A stretch of 64,000 nt of DNA, taken from assembly GCF_041260155.1 (NCBI RefSeq), contig NC_091935.1, positions 2,014,001 through 2,078,000 on the forward strand, read 5' to 3'. Position 1 is the first letter of the stretch, and every line of letters begins with the position of its first letter. This DNA is from Ptychodera flava. Taxonomy: Eukaryota > Hemichordata > Enteropneusta > Ptychoderidae. Below are positions 11,919 through 26,700 of this stretch, one piece after another. The position numbers and the translations under genes are program-made. The notes beneath the pieces are model-generated. The model had not been told where the DNA came from. It did not search any database and worked only from the letters and a program-made list of their open reading frames with translations.

Positions 11919-14900
11919 GAAACACATAAGATGGCTTAGAAGAAGATTTGCAATCTTGCGGGACAGTCACTGTCATCTTTACAACTTTTAGATTCACATT
12001 TTATTTACTTACCTGATATGTCCCATGTTGGCCAAACGATCTTCAAACTCTTGACCATAGCGTGAAGACTGCTTGGCGGCCAAAATCATGTCAGTGTTGA
12101 CCTTTCCAACACAATATGAGGCAATACTTATTCCATTATCCTTCATCAACTGTTCTTCCTGAAAAATTGATGTACGACATCACACACGGAGAGACACAAA
12201 CACACACCCACAGACACATACACATACACACACACGTATGTGTGTCTGTGTGAGTAATTTTGATTTTGCTGAACACAAGGCATCTTGTTCAACAATGTAG
12301 TAGCTATAGAGTAAAATACATGCGAGAATGAATGCTTACCAGTTATCCTTAACACAAACAAAAGCAGATAGAATATTTCACGTGTGGATTTGCTGTTTAC
12401 CAGTTATCCTAAACACTGACAAAAGAAAATAGAATATTTCACGTGTGGATTTGCCAGCACGCTGAATTCTACATAGAATCAACATAAAAACGGCATTTCA
12501 TTATCGCTGATCAATATATCATAGATTTCTCCTAACATCAATTTCGCATTTGTAAGCCATGACATACTGACTCGATATAAATATGATATGCATTTCCTAA
12601 TCGTTTATTTTCAAGAATCGTGTTGTTGCTATTGCAAACGTTTTTCTCACAGTCTGTACTCCATTCACTTGGTATACCGAATTTGGTAATTTTTGCAATT
12701 TGATACACAGACTACTTGATTTTAAGCTCGGTAGTTCCTGTGTTAAGAAACTGCCCGATTTAGAAACAAAGCGAACAGTTTATTCTATTTACCGCTAGAT
12801 TTCGAGATAAATCTGATAATTTCTCGACATTGAAACTGACACGTTTGCTAGTGAATAGGGCAGCTCCTTCATTTTGGAAATTATCAGGTTGACTCGTACA
12901 GAGCGAACTGCGAGCATTCAACACGTTTGGCATCGGTAAACATCGCACTTACGCTAAGAACAAATATTAAGATACATACGGAGGTGTAATGAAGGGCTGA
13001 TGTTCTGTGCAATCGTTTTGATAAATATTGTTTACCTGAATTTTGACATGAATTTTTGCCATAGTAGTAAATAAATATGGCTTTTGATCAAAGCCGGACT
13101 TGATTCTTTATGTGTTGGAAGATAAAGTCAACGCAGAAAGAAATATATGAGGATATAACATCTACAATATCGTTCAAGTCCTTGCTTGATTCATGAAATA
13201 TCTGCAAAGCTGTACATTCAAAGCATCCCTGTAAACTCACTGTACTATCGTCTCACAATGCTTTCGACACGCTGTATGACTGGTTTGTATAGATTGGTGC
13301 AAGAAGGATTGCATTGTGATCTGACTAACCAATTGGAGGAAGCGACATTGATTTATACGCACCTGGAACTGTACCGAAACACAAGTCAATTGTTCTACTC
13401 AGGCGTGTAGGGTAGGTGATATACTGATGGTATGATTTCAGAATTCCACCATGAGCACAATGGTTGAAATCACAAAGTATGAATTTTGGAGCGTCAGGTC
13501 AGATAGATTCCAATTTCTGAATGTTACTTTCGATATGTTCAATGGCTCTTGCAGTATTAGCGGTGGGGTGGCAATTCCCTTGGCATGTAAAATGGACGCA
13601 AAGAAATCGACAAGAGTTCATGTCAGCTGTGCACAATGCTTCACGGACAATAAGTGTTTTACAAAATTGCTTATTCACATAGAAACATACACAGCCGCTG
13701 TGTAGTTTTCCTGTAGTTTGTTCATCTCTATCCAGACGAAAGGGAGTACAATAAAAAGATCTTGATCACAACTTTCAGAATTTAACCAAGTCTCAGTGAA
13801 CGCAAGAAGAGAAGCTTTTCTGTATTCATGCATATACATTTTACATTAGCTTGAAGTTCGTCAGTTTTTGAGTGAAGAGATCGAACGTTTGCTAACACAA
13901 CAGTTGGAAGTGGTGTTCGACAGCTTTTCCAAATATTCTGTCTACGGCCGCGTTCAAAAAAATGGTGAGGGGTGGGGGGGGTGCTGGAGGAATTCAGGGG
14001 GGGTTCGAAAATTTTTGGGGTAGTCGAGGGGGGACTTGAAAGTTTTGCTCTGCCTATAGGGGGGGGGACCTGAAAATATTTTGACTCCCAACATTTTGAT
14101 GTCGTCCGATGGTTCTAATGCTAGAAATAATCGAACAAAATTAGAACCGTTTTGTCCCATTTTATGTCTTTAATCTCGAAAAAATCTAAAAATGTATGAA
14201 TGCCATTAACTTTTCGTAAAACAAGTTGGCCTTGTAATAGGGTAGGAGCTACAGCTGTTGATAATTTTTCAATATTTCTATGCAATGTATCAAACACAGT
14301 TTCTTGGTGTCTCTCTACAGCATGCTGCTGAAAAACACAATATTCAGTTTGTCAACAAAGCCCGTTTGTCTAAATATTGGTGATAATTGAATGATGCATA
14401 TGCATGGTACACGTAGGCTGTGTTGGCAAACTGAATACTGGACAGCTCAACATGCTGTAGGGAGTAGAACAAGAATGCAATTATATAAACTGAACAAAAA
14501 TGTTGTCAAAATAAAAAGTTAATACAACTACTGCCCTGCTACTACATACTGGCAGTCACAGTGATACATGTAGCTCTGACTCTGATGTAGTTTAAGAAGA
14601 GTTTCGGTCATAGGACACTCGATTGACAGTGAAATACGATGGTATCAACCGGGACTCGAACCCACAACGCACGGCACCCAATCACCTAGCGCAGAGGACA
14701 ACAGACAAACCGCTCGACTAAATCCCCAATCCTAAAAAAGATTGGTTCAATAACCGAGCTAAGGATGTTACAATTTTGACTGCGCCCTCTCCACTCGCCG
14801 TAGAGTTCGTGAAGCACTCACGCTAGCACACACGCTATCATACATCTCACACAAACTATATCGAAGCGAAGCAATGAATACAACGCTTTACACCGGGCGG

Positions 14901-17900
14901 AAGATAGCCTCGGGGACAATTCTGTCCACCAGCAGAGCTATCGACCTGGGAAAGAGAAATACGATGGTATCAACCGGGACTCGAACCCACAACGCACGGC
15001 ACCCAATCACCTAGCGCAGAGGACAACAGACAAACTACTTGTACACAAGATCCAGCCAGAGAGCAACACATAGAAGACTGGGGGACTAACAGTTACCATG
15101 GATTTTTGAATTCTGGCATATGAGAACAATCAAATATTAGAGAAAAAAGATGGGGTCACCATACTTGATCTTATACAAATGTACGATGAAAAGTCAGTTT
15201 TTTTTAAATAATTTAAAATCAATATATAAAACCATTCATTTCAAGTTCATGCAGTGAATGAAATTTTCACATCTCATTGTACCAAGATAACACAAAAGTA
15301 AAACTTTGAATTTCTGAGATTAAAACATTAATTTCATGGAATATTTTAACCTTCCAGTATTGTCAATTTTGTAAAACATTTATAAGTGGCATCTAGTTGT
15401 ATTTGTCTTGTACTTTTGAAAAACAAATTTCGGTAGGTCACTGTGCTCATTTTTTCACAATTTGGTTAAACGTAGCTAGGAATACACAATTTTCATACTC
15501 ACTCATGATTGTCATTTTGTGTGCTTTTCAGCTGGTGCCATTGAACTGGCCAGAGTTTGATAAACTCAAGTCGGCTTAGACTGAGAAATCAAAAAAGTTC
15601 ACTGATGCATTTAAAAATGAATCAATTTAAGAACTTGCCCTCGGTATATTGCTCTACAACCTGCTGATAAGAGGTAGTGTTGGAAATCTGCGTGCAGAAC
15701 GACACATTACATGTTTTTTTTACTCTGTGTGCATTCTTATAAATGTGCGGCTATATGGTAATTTGGGGGGGGGACTTGAAAATTTTTGAGGGTATTGAGG
15801 GGGATCTGAAAAAAAATGAGATTTCAATCGCGATTCCTCCAGCCCCCCCCCCCCCCCACCATTTTTTTTTGAACGCGGCCTAACGCCACCTTTCTTACCC
15901 CTCTTCCTTTTCTGAATCCCGTTCTTCTTCCCCACAAAATTTCCATTATATGCATTTTTAGACGATGGTATAATTTCTGCTGCGAATGAATCTTTCAGGG
16001 TTAATGACAACAACTATTTAGCTGATCATGACTCGCGTATGGGAGTCTGTAGAGATTCCCTTGTGTACGTAGAAATCCACATTGCCGATATGACGTTCGA
16101 CATCGCACACTGTGTAACCAAGATGAGAAAGTCCAAGCAGCAGAACCAGGAAGTACAGCAAACAACCTATAAACGTTGAAATCTAATCCATCTTAGAAGA
16201 CATCTAACTTGTGTAGGCAATGTCCGGAAGTAACACACCAAAGACTGACACCAAAAAACACGCAAAATAGCTAGAGCAAGTGTCCGCCACGTCGCCACCA
16301 GTGCAGCGCCGCCAAGTGAGAGGCGTGAAAAACTATCGAGAAAACAGAATAAACTTACCGCCGCACTCCTTGAGAAACCAACGACGCCATGTTTTGTAGC
16401 CGTATATATCGGAACATACTTGTTTGGAATCAAACCTTGAATTTTGAAAATGAAAATATATATTTTATATATATATATATATATATATTTCATATGAATA
16501 TTCCCCACGTAAGCCAAGATGTATACATGTGACACAGAAATGTACAGAGACAGACTGGATAACAGTGGATAAGATATGTACACAGTAGGTGCCGCCAACT
16601 AAGCTGTAGCAAAAAGCTGTTCGTGCGCAGTTTTTCAATGGGTTGGCAAATTTAAAAGCTAATCAGCCAGCGTGGAGAAAAAATCCATATTTACTGTGGA
16701 CGGAGAAGAAATTTCGTTTTTTTTTCAGTGAGTGAGGAGAAAATTTTTGACAGTGAGTACCGCAAAATAAGTAGGGGGGGCGCAATGCTGTGGTTGATAG
16801 AACTCAGTTCAGGGGAGATTAAGCGTCTAACTTAGAGAGGAGCAATATTTCAAGGTATACACTGCTCGCACGGTTTTGCTTCGATCTGGCTTGCCTAGTG
16901 GCATCTAGTGAGCAGTTGGGAATTTCAGTAGTAGGAAGAGGGCAGCGGGGAGCTTAAATTGTTGTGGGAAGTGGGGAGCGGGCAGACTACAGGTGCAGCC
17001 AACGAACAATGCACTTTTAAAAAGGTCCTTACTATGATAAGATATATTGTACATGACAAATAATGTGAACTGACTCATTTTAAATCAAGAGGGTAATTAA
17101 TTAGCTGTTCATAATTTGCCCTCCCACAGAAAATTTTTCGACTTACCCTCCCACACTCAAACTTCATTTTTACCCACTCCCCACTTAGTTTTGCCTGTTT
17201 CCCCTCCCCACTGTGAATTTTTGAAGCTCCCCCGCCCTGTGGCAAAAAAAAACCATGCCAATTTCCCCTGCCCTGGAAACAATTCCCCTCAAAAAGTTTT
17301 TCGCCAAGCCCTGTCGCCAGGACAATCAACCGATATCCGCCCTGTCCTACAAAAAAACCCCTAAAATTTGCTCCCCTGCCACCTAAAAACATGTCCCCTG
17401 CCCTAGCAAAATTAAAATTTACCCTGCCCTCAAAAATTGCTCCTGGAATAGTTTTTCGATGAATAGCTCCGTTGGCTGCACCTGAGACTATAGTTACGGG
17501 GGGCATTGGGCATCAAACTTTAGCGGGAGGGCATATTTCCCGCATAAGCCAGAGGAAGGCAGTTACGAACAGCTTTACTTTGTCCTCCAAATTTTCGGTA
17601 AAGGTCATAAATAAGTAAAATCTGTGTATAAGCCTTCAAAACATGTTTTGTGATGATTTTGAGAAATCGATGAAATTATCAGTTCGTGGCACATAGGTCA
17701 GTTCACAGATACACATGATAAATACGTGTGGCACAGAAATGTACACAGACAGAGTGGATAAGATGTATACGTGTGACACAGACTATTTCAGTAGGAGGTA
17801 CTATTTCTTTGACTATTTGACATCATGGAATAGATTTAACAAGGTATATAAACAAAATATGCGTGTCTATAGACATGGTTAGCAGCATATGATAATGAAT

Positions 17901-20900
17901 ACATAGCGAATGACTTAACAAGTGACGTAACTGTGGCGTTAGACACATCGCTATGTGCAGTGTATCGTACTTTAGCGTCGTGTCGTATCAGGAATCCGTG
18001 AGACGGTAACGCCATTGATTTGTCTGAATATTACACATAGGGGCTAAAGGTACATTTTATTTCTGAATCTTTGACAGTTTTTTTTCGAGTCAAAAGAGGA
18101 TGAAATACCTCCTAAGAATCAACCATAAAGTCCAATAACCTCAATTCATTAAGGACATTGTCAACCGCTCTTCAAGGAGGTTTTAAGTAAGACTAAGATG
18201 GATTAAATTGGAAAAAATGCCCTTAGATATCGACTTCGACATTTAATTTTAGTAAAAATGAAAATAATTGAAAGGAGCGAACTATTGCCCTAAACCCTGG
18301 AGTTGTGTCCCGTTTGTGATGATTGTCTTACCTAAAATCGACGAAACGTTGATAATGACGCCCCCATGACCGCCATGTTGGATCCCCATGTACTCTACAG
18401 CCATGTAGGTGCTTCGTATTAAACTTGTCTTTTGCAAATAACAAACAGACAAAACGTAGAGGAATATTACTGTTTTAATGGATCTTTACACGTCTACTTT
18501 TATCGCACAACAACATTCCTTTGCTTTGATTTATACAATAAAACCTAATAATACGGTTACAGTTTGAACGTTACAGATTCGTAAAGTAAGAGAGGTCGTC
18601 AAAATAAAGCATCTGAAATGAATTACGTACATACCAAGTTTACGTCAATGGTCTCGACCAATTTGAAATCATCAAAAATAGCAGCATTGTTGCAAACGAT
18701 GTCAAGCCTACCAAACTTCTTCTTTGTTTGTTCATAGGCAGCTGAAACGTCAAAAGAGAGACAAATGGATCATTGGCAAGTAAGGTACGGAGATTTAGAC
18801 TAATTTACAACGAAAGTTCGAAAAATCAAAATTTACTGATGATGGTGCCTTAATCCTCAAAGCTGACAAACACAATATATAATATTTTACGCTCTCGATA
18901 CATTAGCGTCCTTGGGCGGCGGGAATTCCACTTGATTCGGCCTGGCGCCACGAAATACTAGCATGGAATCAACTACATGGCTTAACTCGTTTACATATTT
19001 CAAAAATTCGCCCAGTAACTATCATGGTACTCTGCGTACTACCTCCATGTTCTATTGTATTTCAAGCACCTGTAATATTGAGGTGCTATTATCGTTTTGA
19101 TTATTATGCTGTTTGTTTGAAAGAATAGCATTATATCTTGCCACACATGGGCAAGTGATTTTTTGTACTTTTACATCTTTTCTGGTGTCGGTAGAAATCA
19201 AATTGTATGTCATCTTATTGTGTTCTTTGTGGCGTCAGTATTCGAAATAGTCATAATACTGTATAAATCGACACGTGAGGCAGATTAACTCACAGGTAGA
19301 TTGACGGACCCACTCACTCATTGATGGATAGTATAATTAATGAGCGGCTAGGCCGGCCGTGAGGCATGGCCATGGTTCCGTAAGTAATAAACAAGTTCAA
19401 GTTCCACAACATCTCGAGTAATTTCCTGCGTCTTCCGTATATTTCCCATCGAATTAGGACACAGGACGAATTCGCATACAGCAACTTTGTCTTGTCAACA
19501 TGCATCCATGTGTGCATCATGCAATAATGCATTCAAAGATTAATTATTTTATGAGTTCCAGACGAGACTCTCGTTAATTTTCTTTATGGACTCTATAATC
19601 CAACGGATGTAAGCCTTTGCACAGGACAAGGTACCCATTTCCCCCTTTTGTAAAAGATGAGGTAGGCCTACCCATCATCCACTACACCTTGCACATGATG
19701 AGGCACCAAGCATCCACTACATTGCACAGGATGAGGTACGCAGCATCCACTACATTGCACAGGATGAGGTACGCAGCATCCACTACATTGCACAGGATGA
19801 GGTACGCAGCATCCACTACATTGCACAGGATGAGGCACCAAGCATCCACTACATTGCACAGGATGAGGTACGTAGCATCCACTACATTGCACAGGATGAG
19901 GCACCAAGCATCAACTACATTGCACAGGATGAGGTACGCAGCATCCACTACATTGCACAGGATGAGGCACCAAGCATCAGCTACATTGCACAGGATGAGG
20001 TACGCAGCATCCTCTACATTGCACATGATGAGGCACCAAGCGTCCACTACATTGCACAGGATGAGGTACGCAGCATCCACTACATTGCACAGGATGAGGT
20101 ACGCAGCATCAACTACATTGCACAGGATGATGTACCCAGCATCCTCTACATTGCACAGGATGAGGTACGCAGCATCCATTACATTGCACAGGATGAGGTA
20201 CGCAGCATCCACTACATTGCACAGGGTGATGTACCCAGCATCCACTACATTGCACAGGATTAGGTACGCAGCATCCTCTACATTGCACAGGATGAGGTAC
20301 GCAGCATCCACTACATTGCACAGGATGAGGTACGCAGCATCCACTACATTGCACAGGATGAGGCACCAAGCATCCACTACATTGCACAGGATGAGGTACG
20401 CAGCATCCACTACATTGCACAGGATGAGGCACCAAGCATCAACTACATTGCACAGGATGAGGTACGCAGCATCCACTACATTGCACAGGATGAGGCACCA
20501 AGCATCAACTACATTGCACAGGATGAGGTACGCAGCATCCTCTACATTGCACAGGATGAGGTACGCAGCATCAACTACATTGCACAGGATGATGTACCCA
20601 GCATCCTCTACATTGCACAGGATGAGGTACGCAGCATCCATTACATTGCACAGGATGAGGTACGCAGCATCCACTACATTGCACAGGGTGATGTACCCAG
20701 CATCCACTACATTGCACAGGATTAGGTACGCAGCATCCTCTACATTGCACAGGATTAGGTCCTCAACATCCACTACTTAGCACATGACGAGGTACCAATA
20801 ATCCATCATGTTGCAGAGGATGAGCTCCCTATCAATAAACTACATTGCACAGAATGAGGTACTCAGCATCCGCTACTTCCACAGCATGAGTTACCCATCA

Positions 20901-23111
20901 TGCACTACGTTGCTCAGAATGAGGTAACCCATCATCCACATCGTTGCACAGGATGAGCTACCAAGCATCCTCTACTTCTTTGATATGGTGATGTTCCCAT
21001 CTTCTTCTATTTTATAAAGCAATGAGGAAAGAGGCTTTTTACAAGGGAACAACGCCATGTACAGGTCTCATAGCGAGTACGTTTCACCACAGAGAAACAT
21101 GGACAGAGTGGCAACGCTTGCATGCCTTTTGTTCCATGGTCGTTTCGGTAGACTATTGGCTTTTCATATTAAAATGAGCTTCAAAGGTGTTAAACTTTTT
21201 GGAGGCTTTGTTTGTGGTTGATAATTACACGAGATTATGCGAAAAATACGATGAGATGGCATCGTACTGCCAGTCGCGTAGCAACCATAGTTTCTTTGAG
21301 AGCTCTCAGGCCAGAAACACTGCTTCACGCCAATCAAAACATAACACGCCAGCAGTTTCATAAACATGTCCTTCCTTGACGCACGTGTAAAAGACAGTAT
21401 GACTGACCGTAAACCATTGAGTAAAACCAGACAGTATCGATAAAAGACTTTCAAATTTGGTTCAAACACAATCATTATATATTCATAAAAATATCAGAGG
21501 AATTTTTCAAACGGTAAAACTCACTTTCCTGAAGCTCAAAACACTCCCGTTTTCGCCAGCACGTCAATTCCGCTGAGCACCACACGACAACAACAGCATA
21601 AACTTTGCCGAACATACTTTCGCTTAACAATTGGCGAAAATCCGAAAATTACCGAAGGATGCATGGTCGGCACTCTTCGGAAAAAAGAGGCGAGAGCAAC
21701 CTGAGGCGAGGCGAACATGGATGGATTACGTAACCGCTTCACGCCTTAAACAATACCCGTTTCCACTCTGTCTATGTTCCTCTGTGGTTTCACTTCCTAT
21801 ACACGGACCTCAACTCACCATCTTTAGATTGAAGTCTTATACTAAGTACCATTTTGGTGTGACACGAGTATTTTTTACCTGAGCAAATTAACAGTGACAA
21901 TATCAAAAGACAGGGAGACAGAAAGGTAAATGAGGGAGATAGGGAAAGCGAGCATGTCAGTCGTGTTGAAACAATCCTTATTTTGTTCTGTTCTCCTTCG
22001 GTTTTTCTTGCAACGTTTAGGGGCCAAAGCCAATCGGCTGGACCGCTATTGGTTTCGTATGGGTTTTTAGGGGACCAAGGCTATCGTCTTGGGCCCCTAT
22101 TGGTTTCATTGGGGGATTCTAGGGGCCTAAATCTATCGACTGGTTCCCTATTGGTTTCGTGAGGGTTTTCTTCCGCTTCTTCGTCTCCCATCAATTCTTT
22201 GCCAGCCTAGATCTTGAAAACTACAGCATGTACCCTTCCCAAACTTGGCCATCACATTTGATTGCTAAAAATATCCAATCTAATCTTTCAAAATCTTAAA
22301 TTAAAGAACAAACAGACAATTTGAACTGAAATTTTACTCATGTCATCACTAGTGTGAGTACCATCACGTTTGCGAAAGGCATATGGATTGGTCACGTGGT
22401 TTGTCGGTAATATGGGTTTGTTGTGAAAACCGTATGAACTATGGAATAATGTTCAAAATACTTCTTCTCCGAAGTTGGTCACCATTTGAACTGAAACTTT
22501 ACTCATAGCATCACTGGTGTGTGAACAGATAGGTGTGCAAAGCATTGGATCAGTCATGTTGTACTCATACCATCACTGGTGTGTGAACAGATAGGTGTGC
22601 AAAGCATGGGATCAGTCATGTTGTACTCATACAATCACTGGTGTGTGAACAGATAGGTGTGCAAAGCATTGGATCAGTCACGTTGTTTAGCGGGCATATT
22701 GACTTTTTGCAATAATGTTCAAAAATGTTTTTCTCCAAAACCAATGCACCATTTGACCTAATTTTTACTCATATCATCATTAGTGTTCGTACTTTCATAT
22801 TTACACAAGGCGCTTGGATCAGTCATGTGGTTTGGCGGTCATACTGCATTTACCAAAAACCTATGATAAACAGGGAATAATGTTTTAAAATATTTTTACC
22901 AAAAACCAATGCACTTTTTGAAATTTTGCTCATATCATCATTAGTGTGTGTACTTTAGTATACTTTAATTACTACTTAACTGCTTGGGCACCGGTAATGC
23001 TGCTTGCAACTTTAATTTTGACGTTGCTCTTTCTGCAAATACTTCTATTGAATTAAATGTCACACGTTACAAAGCTCGCTTCATTGCCATTGTCATACAA
23101 CTTACGTGCTA

Positions 23112-23146
<35 letters not shown>

Positions 23147-23677
23147 ATACTACGTACATACCTCTCAGATTATTTTCGTCTCTGACGTCACACTCTACGA
23201 ACAAGACCCTGTCATCACCGTATAACTTTTTCAATTCTGCTGTGGTTTCAAGTCCAGCCTCTTTGTCAATGTCAATGATGCTCACTCCCTGCAAGGCAGA
23301 GACAGTGACCTTGTGGTGAGGTATCAAAATATCGCTACCAGTCTGCTGTTGTTGGGTTCTACTATGCAACACTACCGGTTCAGATGACTCAAAAAGAATA
23401 TTCGCAAGATCGTGTCCATTCCAAAGAATGCAAAGTAAAGTAGGTAAACTGTAATCTGAGTAATTTCACATACAATAACTTTTAACAGGACAAATCTCCT
23501 AAACATTACCATATATAATAATTCGAATAAAACTTTCATCATTTTTGGCCTGTCAAAATGAGACTGACGTCTAGGTAATTTTAGTTAATCTTCAAACACT
23601 ATGACAGAGCAAAAACAATAGTACAAAACATTAACAGCTTTGGCAACTCATGTTTGAGTCGTTATGGAAACGTTATG

Positions 23678-23727
<50 letters not shown>

Positions 23728-26700
23728 TACTCAACATCTGTTTGATAATTTGACTCTGTAAGTCTATTCGGGATAACACACTATTTTCTGTGATGTTTCA
23801 CGAGCATGTACAAGCTGAGTTCTTTATTTCATGATTCTTACCATTCTTACCATGTTACTACACAAAAATTAACTCATCAGCTGTATGTCAGCATCAAAAC
23901 ATTGCAAGGAACAGTAGCGTGGTAGTGAACTCGGACATGTACGCATAGATGACTGTTTTTGGTTGATATGAAACCAAGAATCAACAGTGAAAATGATAGT
24001 TTGAATACTGTCTGTGGTGCATATCAAAAAGAAGGGCAAACGGGAGGCCTGACTGTAGTACTTCAAACACGTTTTTTTTACAAATATGGCAGTAAATGGT
24101 ACCAATACATTATTATCAAACATAGATCAGGTTATTTTAGTAACAACATGGATGCCCAGCACAAATACACAGATGAAGACATCATTAACATGCTTAATTT
24201 CTTAATCGACAACATATTTTTTTAAGTTTGGTGGTATGACATTTCAACAATCTATCAGTATACCAATGGGTACGATTTGTGCACCCCTTCTTGCTGACTT
24301 ATTTCTGTATTCATATGAAGTAGAGTTCCTACAATCTCTCTACAAAGAACGATCTAAAAAAACGTGCAAGGCGTTTTATAAACACTCATTAGATATATTG
24401 ATGATCTGATTAGTCTAGAAAATCCACGCACATCAAATTAATTGCATCATATTCATCCTGATGAGTTGAAAATTAAAGAAACAACCGTGGGTAAAAACTC
24501 TGCTTCATATCTTGATCTTTTCCTACAAGTGGGTACTAATGGGCTACACACTAAGCTGTATGACCAAAGGGATGATTTCGATTTTGAAATCATAAATTAT
24601 CCCCACTTGTCAAGTAATATTCCGTCAGCACCTGCTTATGGTGTGTACGTGTCTCAACTTCTCAGATATTGTAGGGCTTGTGATTCCTACGCTGATTTTC
24701 AACTGAGACACAGCTCTATGGCATCAAAACTAGTGAGACAGGGATACACATAAAAAAGACTCGTGGGGACTTTTAAAAGTTCTACGGTCGATATGTTGAC
24801 ATTTTGGTAAAACATGACACCTCTGTCACTCAAATGATTAGCGAAAGCATTCCCGGCTTTGACTTATAACAGTGATTCATATACTGTATCACTTCATACA
24901 ATATTTAGACAATTTTGGAACCGATCCTGACGGGTGTAACATGCTAGCAGGGTATGCTTACCCATTCCGGACACCTGGTACCACCACTAACTATCAGTGG
25001 TTCAGGTTGGTCCAACTTAAATTTGTAAATCGCAAATGTACCATGGACCTGGTAATGTATTACCTTGAATAGAAATGATTATTAGACCAGTTTAATGTCA
25101 TATTATAAATATCATGGCTAACTAAAACTAAAAAAAATCATTCAAGTATTGGTTAAGTGTCTAATTTACATTGAGAGATGAGTGATCACCAACAAACGTT
25201 ATTCTCTAGACCTTGCTTTGATTTCAAAGCGTATAGGTAAAGACAATTTTTTCGATAATTTTCTTTACCCAGTTATTCAAAATGAAACAGAACGTTCCAA
25301 ACACTTTCTCAAAATAAAGCAGAAGCACTAAAAATGATATTTACTGCAATAGGAAAACTCTACTCCTTACTTCACAACATTAAAAAGCGATCGCTGATAT
25401 CGCAGTCATTGTGGTCTCTATCTATTGTGATTTACACATACGAAAATCATACACTGCTCTCACACAATATGTCAAATGACATCGCCGTCTTCTTAGTCTC
25501 AGTCTATTGTGACAAACAAGAACTAAACTGATACTTAGGTCGCATACAATATATCAAATGGATTTGCATCTTTTTTGTCTCCATTTTTGTAGTCGATGAC
25601 GAACGAGTAGAGTAAAATCGTTAATCAGATATTGAACAGGGCCTCTTGCCTTCCAATATCTAAAGGATTGCACGCCACGAGTGCGTTTCCAGGCTTACAA
25701 CACGTCAACAACACCTAGCAATGAGTTTTGACCAAACAAGAAAAGAGAAACTGAAGAAGACACGACGTGTGTTAAAAGTTACGCCGGCGTTGGCCACTGA
25801 TTGCTAAAAATACATTGCCTATGTCCAACTCTGACGTATCTTCCCCCTCGCGTTTCAACATGAAAAGTGACAAAGAGATGGAAAAAATGGGAAGAGGATT
25901 CCTAAAAACGCCTTTAATAGAAACACTCAGGCCATGAATCAGTTGCTGATGAATACGTTTAGTTTTTGGAAAAAGAGGAAATAATTTGGTCTAAGACCCT
26001 TCGTTTAATATTAGCGTAACACATTCGACAAAATGACGAAAGACGAATTAAAGTTTGCATTGTCACGCTTTGTTTCTGAAATAAAGAAACAAAATGGACG
26101 TGACTATCCATGAAAAACTTTGTGTGAATTAGTGATGAGTTTGCAAAACCATTTGTAAGTAGTGGGTAAGGGCTATCAGTTTCTGAACGACCCAACCTTA
26201 CAACAACTAAGATACTTTGGATGACATCATGAAAACGAGAAATGCAAGGACATAGAAATTTATACCCTGGCCAAATTTGTAAAATATATCGCGAGTCTGT
26301 TGGTAAATATTATCTGGAGTATACGAAAGACACATCAAAAACGAACGACTGAGACTTGGCATCCAGGAAAATGCAGCGTAAAGTTACCACCGCGTTGCAA
26401 AATACAGATTTACCGCACTGGTGGGAAATATCGACTGCACACGATGCAATATTCAGAACAAGCATGCAGGTGCTGTCTCACAGGGAATAACACAACAGAA
26501 CAGACGGACTGACCATGGGTTAGTGTTGTAATGTGACTTACACGTGTGTATGGCGACTATCTGATAAAACGTTCTTATCAGATAAAACTTTTTGCCAAGA
26601 GCCTAGGGAGTCACTTGGTCGGCGCACTTCTCCGCCGTGATTAAATGTATCACTGCAATATTAGTACATGGAGTATGCCGATACGTTAAAGGTATACCGT

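Larger units (their letters stand above)
13946..15880. mobile_element. 1.9-kb element with inverted ends GGCCGCGTTC
   Basis: The left end (GGCCGCGTTCAAAAAAATGG) and right end are reverse complements, and similarity continues inward for about 100 bp through G-rich blocks (left to about 14060, right from about 15755). A TA occurs next to both ends and may be the target duplication. No transposase frame is seen; the interior carries a duplicated tRNA-like segment. It looks like a non-autonomous DNA transposon in intron 5 of the HPGD-like gene. Confidence 0.65.

Noticed and set aside
14631-15035. Functional tRNA genes
   Set aside because: The B-box is good, but the cloverleaf is incomplete and the block is duplicated inside a transposon, as expected of a SINE head.
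16167-16598. 143-codon - strand frame as an independent gene
   Set aside because: Only 77 nt of it (16359-16435) are real, as exon 5 of the HPGD-like gene; the rest is intron read-through.
19690-20775. CRISPR-like look of regular repeats
   Set aside because: The repeats are contiguous with no unique spacers, and the genome is animal.
19617-20780. 387-codon open frame on the + strand (11-residue repeats) and a 363-codon frame on the - strand
   Set aside because: Both arise from a 33-bp minisatellite whose unit has no stop in several frames; there is no start context, splice sites or flanking conservation, and it lies in an intron of the HPGD-like gene.
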